Program-made: the position numbers and the translations under genes | Notes under the pieces: generated by a model | Databases searched by the model: none | Told to the model about the DNA's origin: nothing | What the model saw: only the letters and a program-made list of their open reading frames with translations | In this document: one piece after another, positions 7,322 through 15,674 of the stretch | How the letters are laid out: each line of letters starts with the position of its first letter | How positions within the stretch are numbered: position 1 is the stretch's first letter | Assembly: GCF_001677885.1 (NCBI RefSeq) | Contig: NZ_LOCQ01000053.1 | Coordinates: 1 to 64,000 of the forward strand | Source of the DNA: Janthinobacterium psychrotolerans | GTDB lineage: Bacteria; Pseudomonadota; Gammaproteobacteria; Burkholderiales; Burkholderiaceae_D | Direction of reading: 5' to 3' | Length of the DNA: 64,000 nucleotides

Positions 7322-9394
7322 TTACCACATGATGACGCGCTCTTTCGGTGGCAGATACATCTTGTCGCCCGGTTTCACGCCGAAGGCCTGGTAGAAGCCC
7401 GGCTGGTTGCGCATGGTGCCGTTGGCGCGGAATTCGCCCGGCGAATGCGGGTCGGTTTTCAGCAGCACCAGTTGCTGCGCTTCACGCATCTTCATGCGCC
7501 ATACCTGGGCAAAGCCCGCGTAGAAGCGCTGCTCGCCCGTGAAGCCGTCGATGACAGGGGCTTTCTTGCCGTTCAGCGACAATTTATAGGCCTTGTAAGC
7601 AATCGCCACGCCCGAGTTGTCGGCGATGTTTTCGCCCAGGGTCAGCTCGCCATTCACATGGTGGCCCTTGACCGGGCTGAAGCCGTTGTACTGCTTGACC
7701 AGTTGCGCGGTCTTGGCCGCGAAGTTCTTGTGGTCGGCCTTGGTCCACCAGTCGCGCAGATTGCCGTCGCCGTCGTACTGGGCGCCCTGGTCGTCGAAGC
7801 CGTGGCTGATTTCATGGCCGATCACGCCGCCGATGGCGCCGTAGTTGACAGCGTCGTCGGCCTTGGCGTCAAAGAACGGCGCTTGCAGGATGGCGGCCGG
7901 GAAGACGATTTCGTTCATTTCCGGGTTGTAATAGGCGTTCACGGTTTGCGGCGTCATGCCCCACTCGTCGCGGTCGATCGGCTGGCCCAGCTTGTTCAGT
8001 TCGCGGTTGTAGTTGACCAGGTGCGAGCGCTGGATATTGCCGATCAAATCGTCCGGCGCCACCGTCAGGTTCGAATAATCGCGCCATTTGTTCGGGTAGC
8101 CGATCTTGGTGGTGAACTTGGACAGCTTGATCTGTGCCTGCTTCTTGGTGACCGGGCTCATCCAATCAAGCTTGTCGATGCTCTGCTTGTAGGCCGTCAT
8201 CAGGTTTTTCACCAGCGCTTCCATGCGCACCTTGCGGTCGGCCGGGAAATATTGTGCCACGTACAGCTGGCCGACGGCTTCGCCCAGCGCGCCTTCGACG
8301 GCGCCCACGCCACGCTTCCAGCGCGGACGCATTTCCGTCACGCCCGTCAGGGTGGTGCCGTAAAACGCGAAGTTTTCATCGACATAGGCTTTCGGCAGGT
8401 AGGCCGCGTTAGCGTGCAGCAAGTGCCACTGGAAATACGCTTTCCAGGTGTCGAGCGGGGTTTTGTCGGCAATCGCCGTGAAACCTTTCAGATAGCTGGG
8501 CTGGCTGACGATCACATAACCGACCTTGCCGGCAATGCCGGTGTCTGCCAGGTAGCGGTTCCAGTCGTAGCCGGGCGCCACTTCCGACAGTTTCGCCAGT
8601 TCCACCTTGTTGTAGGCTTTGACGGGGTCGCGGTTTTCGACATTGCTCCATTGCACGCGCGCCAGTTCCGTTTCCAGCGCCACGATGGCCTTGGCGTTGG
8701 CGGCGGCGTTCTTGTCGCCGGCCAGGCCCAGCATTTTTTCCACGTGGGCCGTGTACTTGGCCAGGGTGTCGGCCTTGGCCGCTTCCAGGTAGTAGTCGCG
8801 GTCCGGCAGGCCCAGGCCGCTTTGCACGATGTCGGCCACATACTTGGTCGAATCCTTGGCGTCCTGGTGGATGGCGAAATCGTACGGCGACGTCACGCCC
8901 AGTTTGCTGAAGTGGGCGATCACGGCCGGCAGTTCTTTTTTGTCCTGCAGCGCGGCGATCTTTGCCATTTCGGCGTTCAAGGGGCTCAGGCCCAGGCTTT
9001 CCAGCTTGGCTTCGTCCATGAAGCTGGCATAAAAGTCGCCGATTTTTTGTGCATTGGAACCCGGAGCGCGGGCCTTGTCGGCGGCCGCGCCTTCAACGAT
9101 GCCGCGCAATTGCGTTTGCGTGTCATCGGCCAGCTTGGCGAAACTGCCCCAGCTCGACTTGTCGGCGGGAATCACGGTCTCGGCCAGCCATTTGCCGTTC
9201 AGGTGCTGGAACAGGTCATCCTGGACGCGCACGGCCGGGTCGATATATTCGATGGCAATGCCGGAGGCCAGGCCCGCAGGCGCGGTGGCGGCGGTGGCAG
9301 GCGCGGCTTTCTTGCTGGTATCGGCAGCGTTGGCCATGCCCGCGACGCCGGCCAGCAAACTCAAGGTCAATGCACTTAACAAATGTCGATTCAC
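7322..9394 (-). CDS. M13 family metallopeptidase (neprilysin/PepO-like), copy 1
   Basis: A 690-residue secreted zinc endopeptidase. The signal peptide is NRHLLSALTLSLLAGVAGMANA. The zinc site HEISH lies near residues 525-529 within VIGHEISHGFDDQG; the third ligand is the Glu of GENIADNSG near 587. The M13 substrate motif NAYYNP and the ending CxxW-like VIMW are also present. M13 enzymes cut small peptides in the periplasm. I chose the GTG start at 9394 with AAGGAC upstream because the neighbouring paralogue starts the same way. It is a tandem duplicate of the gene at 9679-11703; the copies are similar throughout, but separated by a terminator and REP-like repeats, so they are probably transcribed independently. 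Confidence 0.93.
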   Translation of the reverse strand: MNRHLLSALTLSLLAGVAGMANAADTSKKAAPATAATAPAGLASGIAIEYIDPAVRVQDDLFQHLNGKWLAETVIPADKSSWGSFAKLADDTQTQLRGIVEGAAADKARAPGSNAQKIGDFYASFMDEAKLESLGLSPLNAEMAKIAALQDKKELPAVIAHFSKLGVTSPYDFAIHQDAKDSTKYVADIVQSGLGLPDRDYYLEAAKADTLAKYTAHVEKMLGLAGDKNAAANAKAIVALETELARVQWSNVENRDPVKAYNKVELAKLSEVAPGYDWNRYLADTGIAGKVGYVIVSQPSYLKGFTAIADKTPLDTWKAYFQWHLLHANAAYLPKAYVDENFAFYGTTLTGVTEMRPRWKRGVGAVEGALGEAVGQLYVAQYFPADRKVRMEALVKNLMTAYKQSIDKLDWMSPVTKKQAQIKLSKFTTKIGYPNKWRDYSNLTVAPDDLIGNIQRSHLVNYNRELNKLGQPIDRDEWGMTPQTVNAYYNPEMNEIVFPAAILQAPFFDAKADDAVNYGAIGGVIGHEISHGFDDQGAQYDGDGNLRDWWTKADHKNFAAKTAQLVKQYNGFSPVKGHHVNGELTLGENIADNSGVAIAYKAYKLSLNGKKAPVIDGFTGEQRFYAGFAQVWRMKMREAQQLVLLKTDPHSPGEFRANGTMRNQPGFYQAFGVKPGDKMYLPPKERVIMW

Positions 9395-9506
9395 GGTAGT
9401 CCTTGTATTGGGTGGAATAGAAGGGTCAGAACGCCCTAGGCTTCTGGCCCGGTTTTCGACTGTAGCATACCGGTGGAAACGGTATAAAAAACTTTGCAGG
9501 GAATGC

Positions 9507-9532
9507 AAAAAGACCACGCGGGGTGGTCTTTT
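9507..9532 (-). terminator. Terminator between the two M13 peptidase genes
   Basis: GACCAC (9512-9517) pairs with GTGGTC (9523-9528), extended by A and T runs on both sides. It lies 150 bases beyond the second M13 gene and 113 before the first, so it should end transcription of the upstream copy. Confidence 0.75.
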
Positions 9533-9572
9533 CTGTTGTTACAACATAACGCGCGATATTGTTGGCGGTGAA

Positions 9573-9607
9573 TGTCGGATTACGCGCAAGCGCCAATCCG
9601 GCCTACG
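9573..9607 (-). repeat. GTAG-headed palindromic repeat (REP-like), copy a
   Basis: On the minus strand it begins CGTAGGCCGGATT and ends GTAATCCGACA, forming a hairpin. It is the A-type variant (GGATTA) and sits head-to-head with copy b, 26 bases away. Confidence 0.8.
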
Positions 9608-9633
9608 ATGCTCCACAATTCACACGTCAGGTA

Positions 9634-9669
9634 CGTAGGTCGGGTTAGCCCGTAGGGCGTAACCCGACA
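9634..9669 (+). repeat. GTAG-headed palindromic repeat (REP-like), copy b
   Basis: It begins CGTAGGTCGGGTTAG and ends GTAACCCGACA. It is the G-type variant (GGGTTA), paired with copy a in a BIME-like unit just past the end of the second M13 gene. Confidence 0.85.
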
Positions 9670-9678
9670 AAATGACGC

Positions 9679-11703
9679 CTACCAGATGATGACGCGGTTT
9701 TCAGGCGCCACATACATCTTGTCGCCCGGCTTCACGTCAAACGCTTCATAGAAGCCCGGCTGGTTGACCATGGTGCCGTTGGCGCGGTACTGGCCCGGCG
9801 AATGCGGGTCGGTCTTGATCTGCACGATCTGTTGCGCTTCGCGCATCTTGCTGCGCCAGACCTGGCCAAAGCCCATGTAGAAGCGCTGGTCGCCCGTCAG
9901 GCCGTCGATCACCGGCGCAGGTTTGCCGCCGAGCGAAATTTTATAGGCCTTGTAGGCGATCGCCACGCCGGAATTATCGGCGATGTTTTCGCCCAGGGTC
10001 AGCGCGCCGTTGACGTTGTAGCCCGGCAATGGGCTGTAGCCATCGTACTGTTTGGTCAGCGCATCGGCCTTGGCGGCGAAGTTCTTGCGGTCGGCCGGCG
10101 TCCACCAGTCGCGCAGGTTGCCATCGCCATCGGACTGGCTGCCCTTGTCGTCAAAACCGTGGCTGATTTCATGGCCGATCACGGCGCCAATCGCGCCATA
10201 GTTGACGGCGTCATCGGCGTTGGCGTCAAAGAACGGCGGCTGCAAAATGGATGCCGGGAACACGATTTCGTTCATGGTCGAGCTGTAATAGGCGTTCACG
10301 GTTTGCGGCGTCATGCCCCACTCTTCGCGGTCGATCGGTTTGCCCAGCTTGGCCACATTGCGTGCCGTGGCAAAGTTTGCCGCGCGCATCATGTTGCCGG
10401 CCAGGTCGTTGGAAGCGATCTGCAGCTTCGCATAATCGCGCCATTTGTTCGGGTAGGCGATCTTGGGCGTGAACTTGGCCAGCTTGGCTTGCGCTTCCTT
10501 CTTGGTCTCCGGGCTCATCCAGTCCAGGGTGTCGATGCTTTCCTTGTAGGCGGCCAGCACGTTTTTTACCAGTTCCTGCATGTGTTCCTTGCGCTCGGCC
10601 GGGAAGTATTGCGCCACGTACAGCTTGCCGACGGCTTCGCCCAGCACATTGTCGACGGCGGCCACGCCACGCTTCCAGCGCGGCTGGTTCTGCGTCACGC
10701 CGCTCAGCACGGTGCCATAGAAGCCAAAGCTCTCGTCGACGAAGTTCTTCGACAGATAGGCGGCATAGCTGCGCAGCAACTGCCACTCGAAATACGCTTT
10801 CACGGTATCGAGGTCGGCGCCAGCCAGTACCTTGCTGTAGCCGGCCAGGTAGCTCGGCTGGTTGACGATCACGTAATCGACCTTGTTGGCGATGCCGGCG
10901 GCGGCCAGGCCGCCTTTCAGGTCGTAGCCTGGCGTGAGCTCATTGACTTGGGCGATCGGCGTCTTGTTGTAGCGCTTGACGGGGTCGCGGTTGTCGACCT
11001 TGGTCCATTGCACTTCGGCCAGCGACGTTTCCAGGGCCACCACGGCCTTGGCGTGCGCGGCAGCATGCTTGTCGCCAGCCATGGCCAGCATCTTTTCCAC
11101 GTGCGCCTGGTATTTTTCCTTCACGCCTGCCTGCTTGGCTTCCAGGTAATAGTCGCGGTCGGGCATGCCCAGGCCGCTCTGGCTCACGTAGGCGGCATAC
11201 TTGGTCGATTCGCGCGCGTCCTGGCCCACATAGATGGCGTAGGGGGTAGCGATGCCATTCTTGCTCAGGTGGGCGATCAGGCCCGGCACGCCTTTCTTGT
11301 CGCGCAGCGAACGGATGCGGTTCAGCTCGCCTGCCAGCGGTCTCACGCCCAGCGCGTCGAGGCGGGCCTCATCCATGTAGCTGGTGTACAGGTCGCCGAT
11401 CTTCTGCGCTTCGGAACCGGCCTTCTTGTTCTTGTCCTGCTGCGTCGCTTCGATAATGCCGCGCAGCTGCGGCGTGGTGTCGTCGCGCAGCTTGGCAAAC
11501 GAGCCCCAGCTGGACTTGTCGGCCGGAATCTCGGTCGTGGCCAGCCACTTGCCGTTCAAATGGGTAAAGAAGTCGTCCTGCACGCGCACGGCCGGGTCGA
11601 TGTATTGCACGTCGATGCCGGAGACAGGGTTGTGGGTGGGGGCGGCGTGGGCAAACGCAGCCAACAGGGTCAGGGTCAGGCTGCTCAAGAGATATCGTTT
11701 CAC
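9679..11703 (-). CDS. M13 family metallopeptidase (neprilysin/PepO-like), copy 2
   Basis: A 674-residue paralogue of the preceding gene with the same architecture: signal peptide KRYLLSSLTLTLLAAFAHA, zinc motif HEISH near residue 512 in VIGHEISHGFDDKG, Glu in GENIADNSG near 571, and the substrate motif NAYYSS. A GTG start at 11703 lies behind AAGGAC. Long identical blocks shared with copy 1, for example VQDD at the N terminus and EEWGMTPQTVNAYY or its equivalent, point to tandem duplication. Sequence drift between the copies suggests an old event with possible divergence of substrate preference. Function is family-level: zinc-dependent periplasmic oligopeptidase. Confidence 0.93.
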   Translation of the reverse strand: MKRYLLSSLTLTLLAAFAHAAPTHNPVSGIDVQYIDPAVRVQDDFFTHLNGKWLATTEIPADKSSWGSFAKLRDDTTPQLRGIIEATQQDKNKKAGSEAQKIGDLYTSYMDEARLDALGVRPLAGELNRIRSLRDKKGVPGLIAHLSKNGIATPYAIYVGQDARESTKYAAYVSQSGLGMPDRDYYLEAKQAGVKEKYQAHVEKMLAMAGDKHAAAHAKAVVALETSLAEVQWTKVDNRDPVKRYNKTPIAQVNELTPGYDLKGGLAAAGIANKVDYVIVNQPSYLAGYSKVLAGADLDTVKAYFEWQLLRSYAAYLSKNFVDESFGFYGTVLSGVTQNQPRWKRGVAAVDNVLGEAVGKLYVAQYFPAERKEHMQELVKNVLAAYKESIDTLDWMSPETKKEAQAKLAKFTPKIAYPNKWRDYAKLQIASNDLAGNMMRAANFATARNVAKLGKPIDREEWGMTPQTVNAYYSSTMNEIVFPASILQPPFFDANADDAVNYGAIGAVIGHEISHGFDDKGSQSDGDGNLRDWWTPADRKNFAAKADALTKQYDGYSPLPGYNVNGALTLGENIADNSGVAIAYKAYKISLGGKPAPVIDGLTGDQRFYMGFGQVWRSKMREAQQIVQIKTDPHSPGQYRANGTMVNQPGFYEAFDVKPGDKMYVAPENRVIIW

Positions 11704-11837
11704 GAAAGTCCTTATGGGGCTGGTTGGGGCTGGTCAGAAAGAACGGGCGGATAGCCCGCCGCGCCGGGCGCGTCAAAGAATGTAGCACGCGCTCCCCGGC
11801 TTGACCACTCCGATGTGTTTTTATGCCCCTGTGAACC

Positions 11838-12422
11838 TCACATCCCCAAAACATTCAGGTTCGCGCCACCGCTGCCCACGCTGGCGCCCATGCCGCCTTT
11901 GCCACCACCCTTGCGTCCGCCCGGCTCGCCGCCTTCGCGTGCGCGCGGCTCGGCATGCGGCGCTGCAGCATCCATCACGCGCGCCATCTGGCCGGCGATA
12001 AACACGGCCACCGCCTGGCGCTGGCGTTCGTCGAGCGCATCATTGACGCTCAGCCACCAGTCGCGCAGCTGCTTTTCTTCGGCCAGGCTGACGGTGCTTT
12101 CATTGTCCATGCCGGCAACGAGCTCGCGCAGCTCGACACTGGGGGCGGCAAGCGCCTGCCGCACGCCGGCCTGCAGCCGTTCGCGGCGCGACTGCCGCTC
12201 GCGCAGCAGCTGGCGCGTTTTGCTCTCCACCTGCTGCCACAGGATTTGCTGATTGGCATTGAGCTTCAGTTCGGCCTTGAAGTCGGGCGCCATCGGCAGC
12301 AGGTCCTGCAGCCGCATCTCGGCGATCGGCACGGCCGAGGCGCTGGCGCCCGCCATGCCCAGCACCAGGGCGGCGCACAGGCGCAGGGCAGGCAGATTCA
12401 TCAAGCTTGTCAGGGTGCTCAC
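11838..12422 (-). CDS. LTxxQ/Spy-CpxP-like periplasmic protein with Gly-rich tail
   Basis: About 194 residues. The N terminus has a signal peptide (LPALRLCAALVLGMAGASASA). The middle is predicted helical with a repeat-like pattern, including FKAELKLNANQQILWQQVES and later LDERQRQAVAVF, the placing of the LTxxQ-type motifs in Spy/CpxP-family periplasmic chaperones and sensors. The last 40 residues are glycine-rich (GGRKGGGKGG) and probably disordered. I chose a GTG start at 12422 because GGAG lies eight bases upstream; an ATG six codons later is possible. A terminator-like hairpin ends only 16 bases before the start codon, which is unusual. The family assignment is by pattern and moderately sure. 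Confidence 0.65.
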   Translation of the reverse strand: MSTLTSLMNLPALRLCAALVLGMAGASASAVPIAEMRLQDLLPMAPDFKAELKLNANQQILWQQVESKTRQLLRERQSRRERLQAGVRQALAAPSVELRELVAGMDNESTVSLAEEKQLRDWWLSVNDALDERQRQAVAVFIAGQMARVMDAAAPHAEPRAREGGEPGGRKGGGKGGMGASVGSGGANLNVLGM

Positions 12423-12438
12423 TTTGAATGCTCCGGAT

Positions 12439-12467
12439 AAAAAAAAACCTGCGTCCGAAGACGCAGG
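12439..12467 (-). terminator. Terminator-like hairpin in the leader of the LTxxQ-like gene (possible attenuator)
   Basis: On the minus strand CCTGCGTC and GACGCAGG pair perfectly over a TTCG tetraloop and run into nine T residues. There is no minus-strand gene upstream for it to terminate (the next gene, at 12740, is divergent), and too little room for a promoter between it and the start codon. It therefore lies in the leader of the downstream gene. Confidence 0.75.
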
Positions 12468-12739
12468 CAAAACCACTTCGTGTCGAGAATGCGGATTGAC
12501 TATAGGGCGGCCGGCTACCCTTTATTTCGACTCTTACAAATGCTTACTCCCCTCAAGAGTATCGCTACACGGCTGTACACAAGCGCTACATTTGGCAAGC
12601 TTGCGCGGCCCTTTTTGCGCCTACACTGCCATGACCTGCGCGCCTGCAGCGCCAGCGGTGATTCAGGACTATACTTTCAGAATGGCGCCGCTCCATGGGG
12701 ACTGGCGCCGCGGCAGCACACAAGACGAAGGCAGAATTC

Positions 12740-14179
12740 ATGGGCAAACTCAAAAATACCGGCTTGATCGGCCTGGGCGTGGTGGCGGGCATCGCCGTGT
12801 CGCTGCAGTTTTCGGCGATGGCGCAAAAAAGCGTCGAGCCGGCCTTGCCGCTCGAGGAGTTGCGCCAGCTGGCCGACGTGTTTGGCCTGATCAAGTCCGA
12901 CTACGTGGAACCTGTGGAAGACAAGAAACTGCTGACGGAGGCCATTTCCGGCATGGTCGCCTCGCTCGACCCGCATTCGGCCTACCTGGACAAAAAAGCC
13001 TACGCCGAGCTGCGTGAAGGCTCGGAAGGCAAGTTCGTTGGCCTGGGCATTGAAATCGGCGTCAGCGACGACGGCTATATCAAGATCGTCTCGCCGATCG
13101 AGGATTCGCCGGCCTACCGCGCCGGCATCAAGGCCGGCGACCTGATCACGCGCCTCGATGGCCAGCCCGTGAAGGGCGTCAGCCTGGAAGACAGCGTCAA
13201 GCGCATGCGCGGCGAGCCCGGCACCAAGGTCACGCTGACCATCGCGCGCCAGGATGAACCGCAGCCGCTGTCATTCACCATCACGCGCGAGGAAATCCAC
13301 CAGAAGAGCGTCAAGTCGAAAATGGTGGAACCGGGCTACGCCTGGCTGCGCGTGTCGCAGTTCCAGGAGCCGACAGTGGACGACCTGGCGGCACAGATCA
13401 CGGCGCTGTACCAGCAAGATCCGCACATCAAGGGCATGGTGCTGGACCTGCGCAATGATCCGGGCGGCGTGCTGCAAGGCGCGATCGGCGTATCGGCGGC
13501 ATTCCTGCCCAAGGACGCGGCCATCGTCTCGACCAATGGCCAGGTGGCCGAGTCAAAACAGGTGTTTTATGGCAGCCCCGAATACTACAGTTTCCGCTCC
13601 GAGGGCGATGCGCTGGCGAAACTGCCGGCGGCGGTGAAAAACGTGCCGCTGGTGGTGCTGGTCAACACAGGATCGGCCTCGGCCTCGGAAATCGTCGCCG
13701 GCGCCCTGCAAGACTACAAGCGCGCCACCATCATCGGCACGCAGACTTTCGGCAAGGGCTCGGTGCAGACCATCCGCCAGCTGACGGCCGACACCGCCGT
13801 CAAACTGACCACGGCCCGCTATTACACGCCGAAAGGGCGCTCGATCCAGGCGCGGGGCATCGTGCCCGACCTGCTGGTCGACGAAACGGCCGAAGGCGAC
13901 GGCCTGAACAGTCTGCGCATGCGCGAAGCGGACTTGCAGAAGCACCTGAGCAACGACCGCGACAAGGAAAGCGCGAAGGCTGCGCCCGTCAACGACGAAA
14001 TGGAAGAGCAACTGCGCATCATGGCGCTGGAAAAAAACAGCAAGCCGCTCGAATTTGGCAGCAAGGATGACTTCCAGCTGCTCCAGGCGCTGAACCATCT
14101 GAAGGGCTTGCCGGTCAAGCTGGCCAAGGCGGAGCCGGTGGTGGTGCAGGCGGATGTGAAAAAAGACTCAAAGAAATAA
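12740..14179 (+). CDS. S41 family carboxyl-terminal processing protease
   Basis: A 479-residue CtpA/Prc-type protease. An N-terminal hydrophobic segment (GLIGLGVVAGIAVSLQFSAMA) exports it to the periplasm. A PDZ domain follows (about 95-175: GLGIEIGVSDDGY, then SPAYRAGIKAGDLITRLDG), then the S41 core. The catalytic serine lies in TGSASASEIVAGAL and the lysine 25 residues later in FGKGSVQT, the Ser-Lys dyad of this family. It cleaves C-terminal tails of periplasmic or envelope proteins. I chose the ATG at 12740 (GKLKNTG), which places the signal anchor at the terminus; an in-frame start at 12695 would add 15 residues. The gene is divergent from the LTxxQ-like gene and shares its 5' region. Confidence 0.92.
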   Translation: MGKLKNTGLIGLGVVAGIAVSLQFSAMAQKSVEPALPLEELRQLADVFGLIKSDYVEPVEDKKLLTEAISGMVASLDPHSAYLDKKAYAELREGSEGKFVGLGIEIGVSDDGYIKIVSPIEDSPAYRAGIKAGDLITRLDGQPVKGVSLEDSVKRMRGEPGTKVTLTIARQDEPQPLSFTITREEIHQKSVKSKMVEPGYAWLRVSQFQEPTVDDLAAQITALYQQDPHIKGMVLDLRNDPGGVLQGAIGVSAAFLPKDAAIVSTNGQVAESKQVFYGSPEYYSFRSEGDALAKLPAAVKNVPLVVLVNTGSASASEIVAGALQDYKRATIIGTQTFGKGSVQTIRQLTADTAVKLTTARYYTPKGRSIQARGIVPDLLVDETAEGDGLNSLRMREADLQKHLSNDRDKESAKAAPVNDEMEEQLRIMALEKNSKPLEFGSKDDFQLLQALNHLKGLPVKLAKAEPVVVQADVKKDSKK

Positions 14180-14343
14180 TGACCTGCAAGGCAGGGCTTG
14201 CCCCTGCCTTTATTCCCTTCGCGCCGCCTCGCGCAAACTATCCCGCCCTTCCCCGCAACGAAACTGTCTCAAGCAGACCCTGTTTGTGTAAAATTTGCTT
14301 CACTTGTCGGCATCGCGCCGATTGCCAATTTGAAAGCGAATCC

Positions 14344-15465
14344 ATGAAACAAGTCGTCATCAGCGGTACCGGCCTGTACACGCCGCCATTTTCGATCTCC
14401 AACGAAGAGCTGGTCGCCTGCTTCAATGCCTATGCGGAACAAGCCAATGCCGATAACGCCGAGGCGATCGCCGCCGGCACCGCGACGGCGCTGGAATTGT
14501 CGAGCGTGGCGTTCATCGAAAAGGCGTCCGGCATCAAGTCGCGCCATGTGATGGAAAAGGAAGGCATCCTCGATCCGGCGCGCATGGTCTCGCGCATTGC
14601 CGAGCGCGCTGACGACGAGATCTCGATCCAGGCGGAAATGGCGGTCGCCGCCGCACGCGACGCCCTGGCGCGCGCCGGGCGCACCGCCGCCGATATCGAC
14701 ATGGTGCTGGTGGCCTGCAGCAATATGCAGCGCGCCTACCCGGCGCTGGCGGTCGAAGTACAGGATGCGCTGGGCATCGACGGTTATGGTTTCGACATGA
14801 ACGTGGCGTGCTCGTCGGCCACCTTCGGCATCCAGCAGGCGGTAGCGGCCGTGCAAAGCGGCCAGGCGCGCGCCGTGCTGGTGCTCAATCCTGAAATTAC
14901 CAGCGGCCACCTGAACTGGCGCGACCGCGACAGCCACTTCATTTTTGGCGACGCCTGCACCGCCATCGTGGTCGAAGCGAAGGAAACGGCCGTCTCCGAA
15001 CACCAGTTCGACATCATCGGCACGGAACTGAAAACCCGCTTCTCTAACGCCATTCGCAACAACTTCGGCTTCCTGAACCGTTTTGACGAGTCCGGCGTGG
15101 GCCAGGCCGACAAGCTGTTCCGCCAGCAAGGACGCAAGGTATTCAAGGAAGTGTGCCCGATGGCCGCCGAAATGATCAAGGCGACCCTGGCCAAGGCCGG
15201 CGTGGAAGTGCCGCAGGTGCGCCGCTACTGGCTGCACCAGGCCAACCTGAACATGAATTTGCTGATCGCGCGCCTGGTCCTGGGCCGCGACGCCGAACCG
15301 GGCGAGGCGCCGGTGATCCTCGACACCTATGCCAATACCTCGTCAGCCGGCTCCATTATTGCCTTCCATAAACATCAAGACGATCTGGAAACAGGCGCCC
15401 TGGGCGTGATCTGCTCGTTCGGCGCCGGCTACTCGATCGGCTGCGTGGTGGTGCGCAAGGTCTGA
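14344..15465 (+). CDS. Beta-ketoacyl-ACP synthase III family protein
   Basis: A 373-residue thiolase-fold condensing enzyme. The KAS III triad is present: Cys156 in NVACSSATFGI, His298 in YWLHQANLNMN and Asn331 in DTYANTSSAGS. The family condenses an acyl-CoA starter with malonyl-ACP. This one has a long N-terminal insertion (about 20-60) relative to the housekeeping FabH and stands outside any fab cluster, so it may be a FabH2-like enzyme for a special acyl substrate rather than the essential initiator. The ATG at 14344 gives the conserved beginning KQVVISGTGLYTPP; upstream in-frame codons read through non-coding sequence. Confidence 0.9.
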   Translation: MKQVVISGTGLYTPPFSISNEELVACFNAYAEQANADNAEAIAAGTATALELSSVAFIEKASGIKSRHVMEKEGILDPARMVSRIAERADDEISIQAEMAVAAARDALARAGRTAADIDMVLVACSNMQRAYPALAVEVQDALGIDGYGFDMNVACSSATFGIQQAVAAVQSGQARAVLVLNPEITSGHLNWRDRDSHFIFGDACTAIVVEAKETAVSEHQFDIIGTELKTRFSNAIRNNFGFLNRFDESGVGQADKLFRQQGRKVFKEVCPMAAEMIKATLAKAGVEVPQVRRYWLHQANLNMNLLIARLVLGRDAEPGEAPVILDTYANTSSAGSIIAFHKHQDDLETGALGVICSFGAGYSIGCVVVRKV

Positions 15466-15674
15466 ACCAGCGTGGCTTGAAAAACACCCGATCACTGCAA
15501 TTGGGTGCAGTTCCAGGTGGATAGGCATGCGTTCGCGGCCACCTGGACGAAGATAAAGCGCAAGTTTTTTGCGATAAAGCCGCAGGAAATGCTCCGGAGC
15601 GGGCTTTCCAGCGTTTATACTTGGTCGCTGAGCAACATCTTCTTCTGTCCGCCCTCATAAGGAACCCCAAACGC

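Noticed and set aside
7226-9379. Plus-strand 717-codon frame antisense to the first M13 peptidase
   Set aside because: The minus-strand reading has a signal peptide and the complete zinc motif; the plus-strand frame is a shadow.
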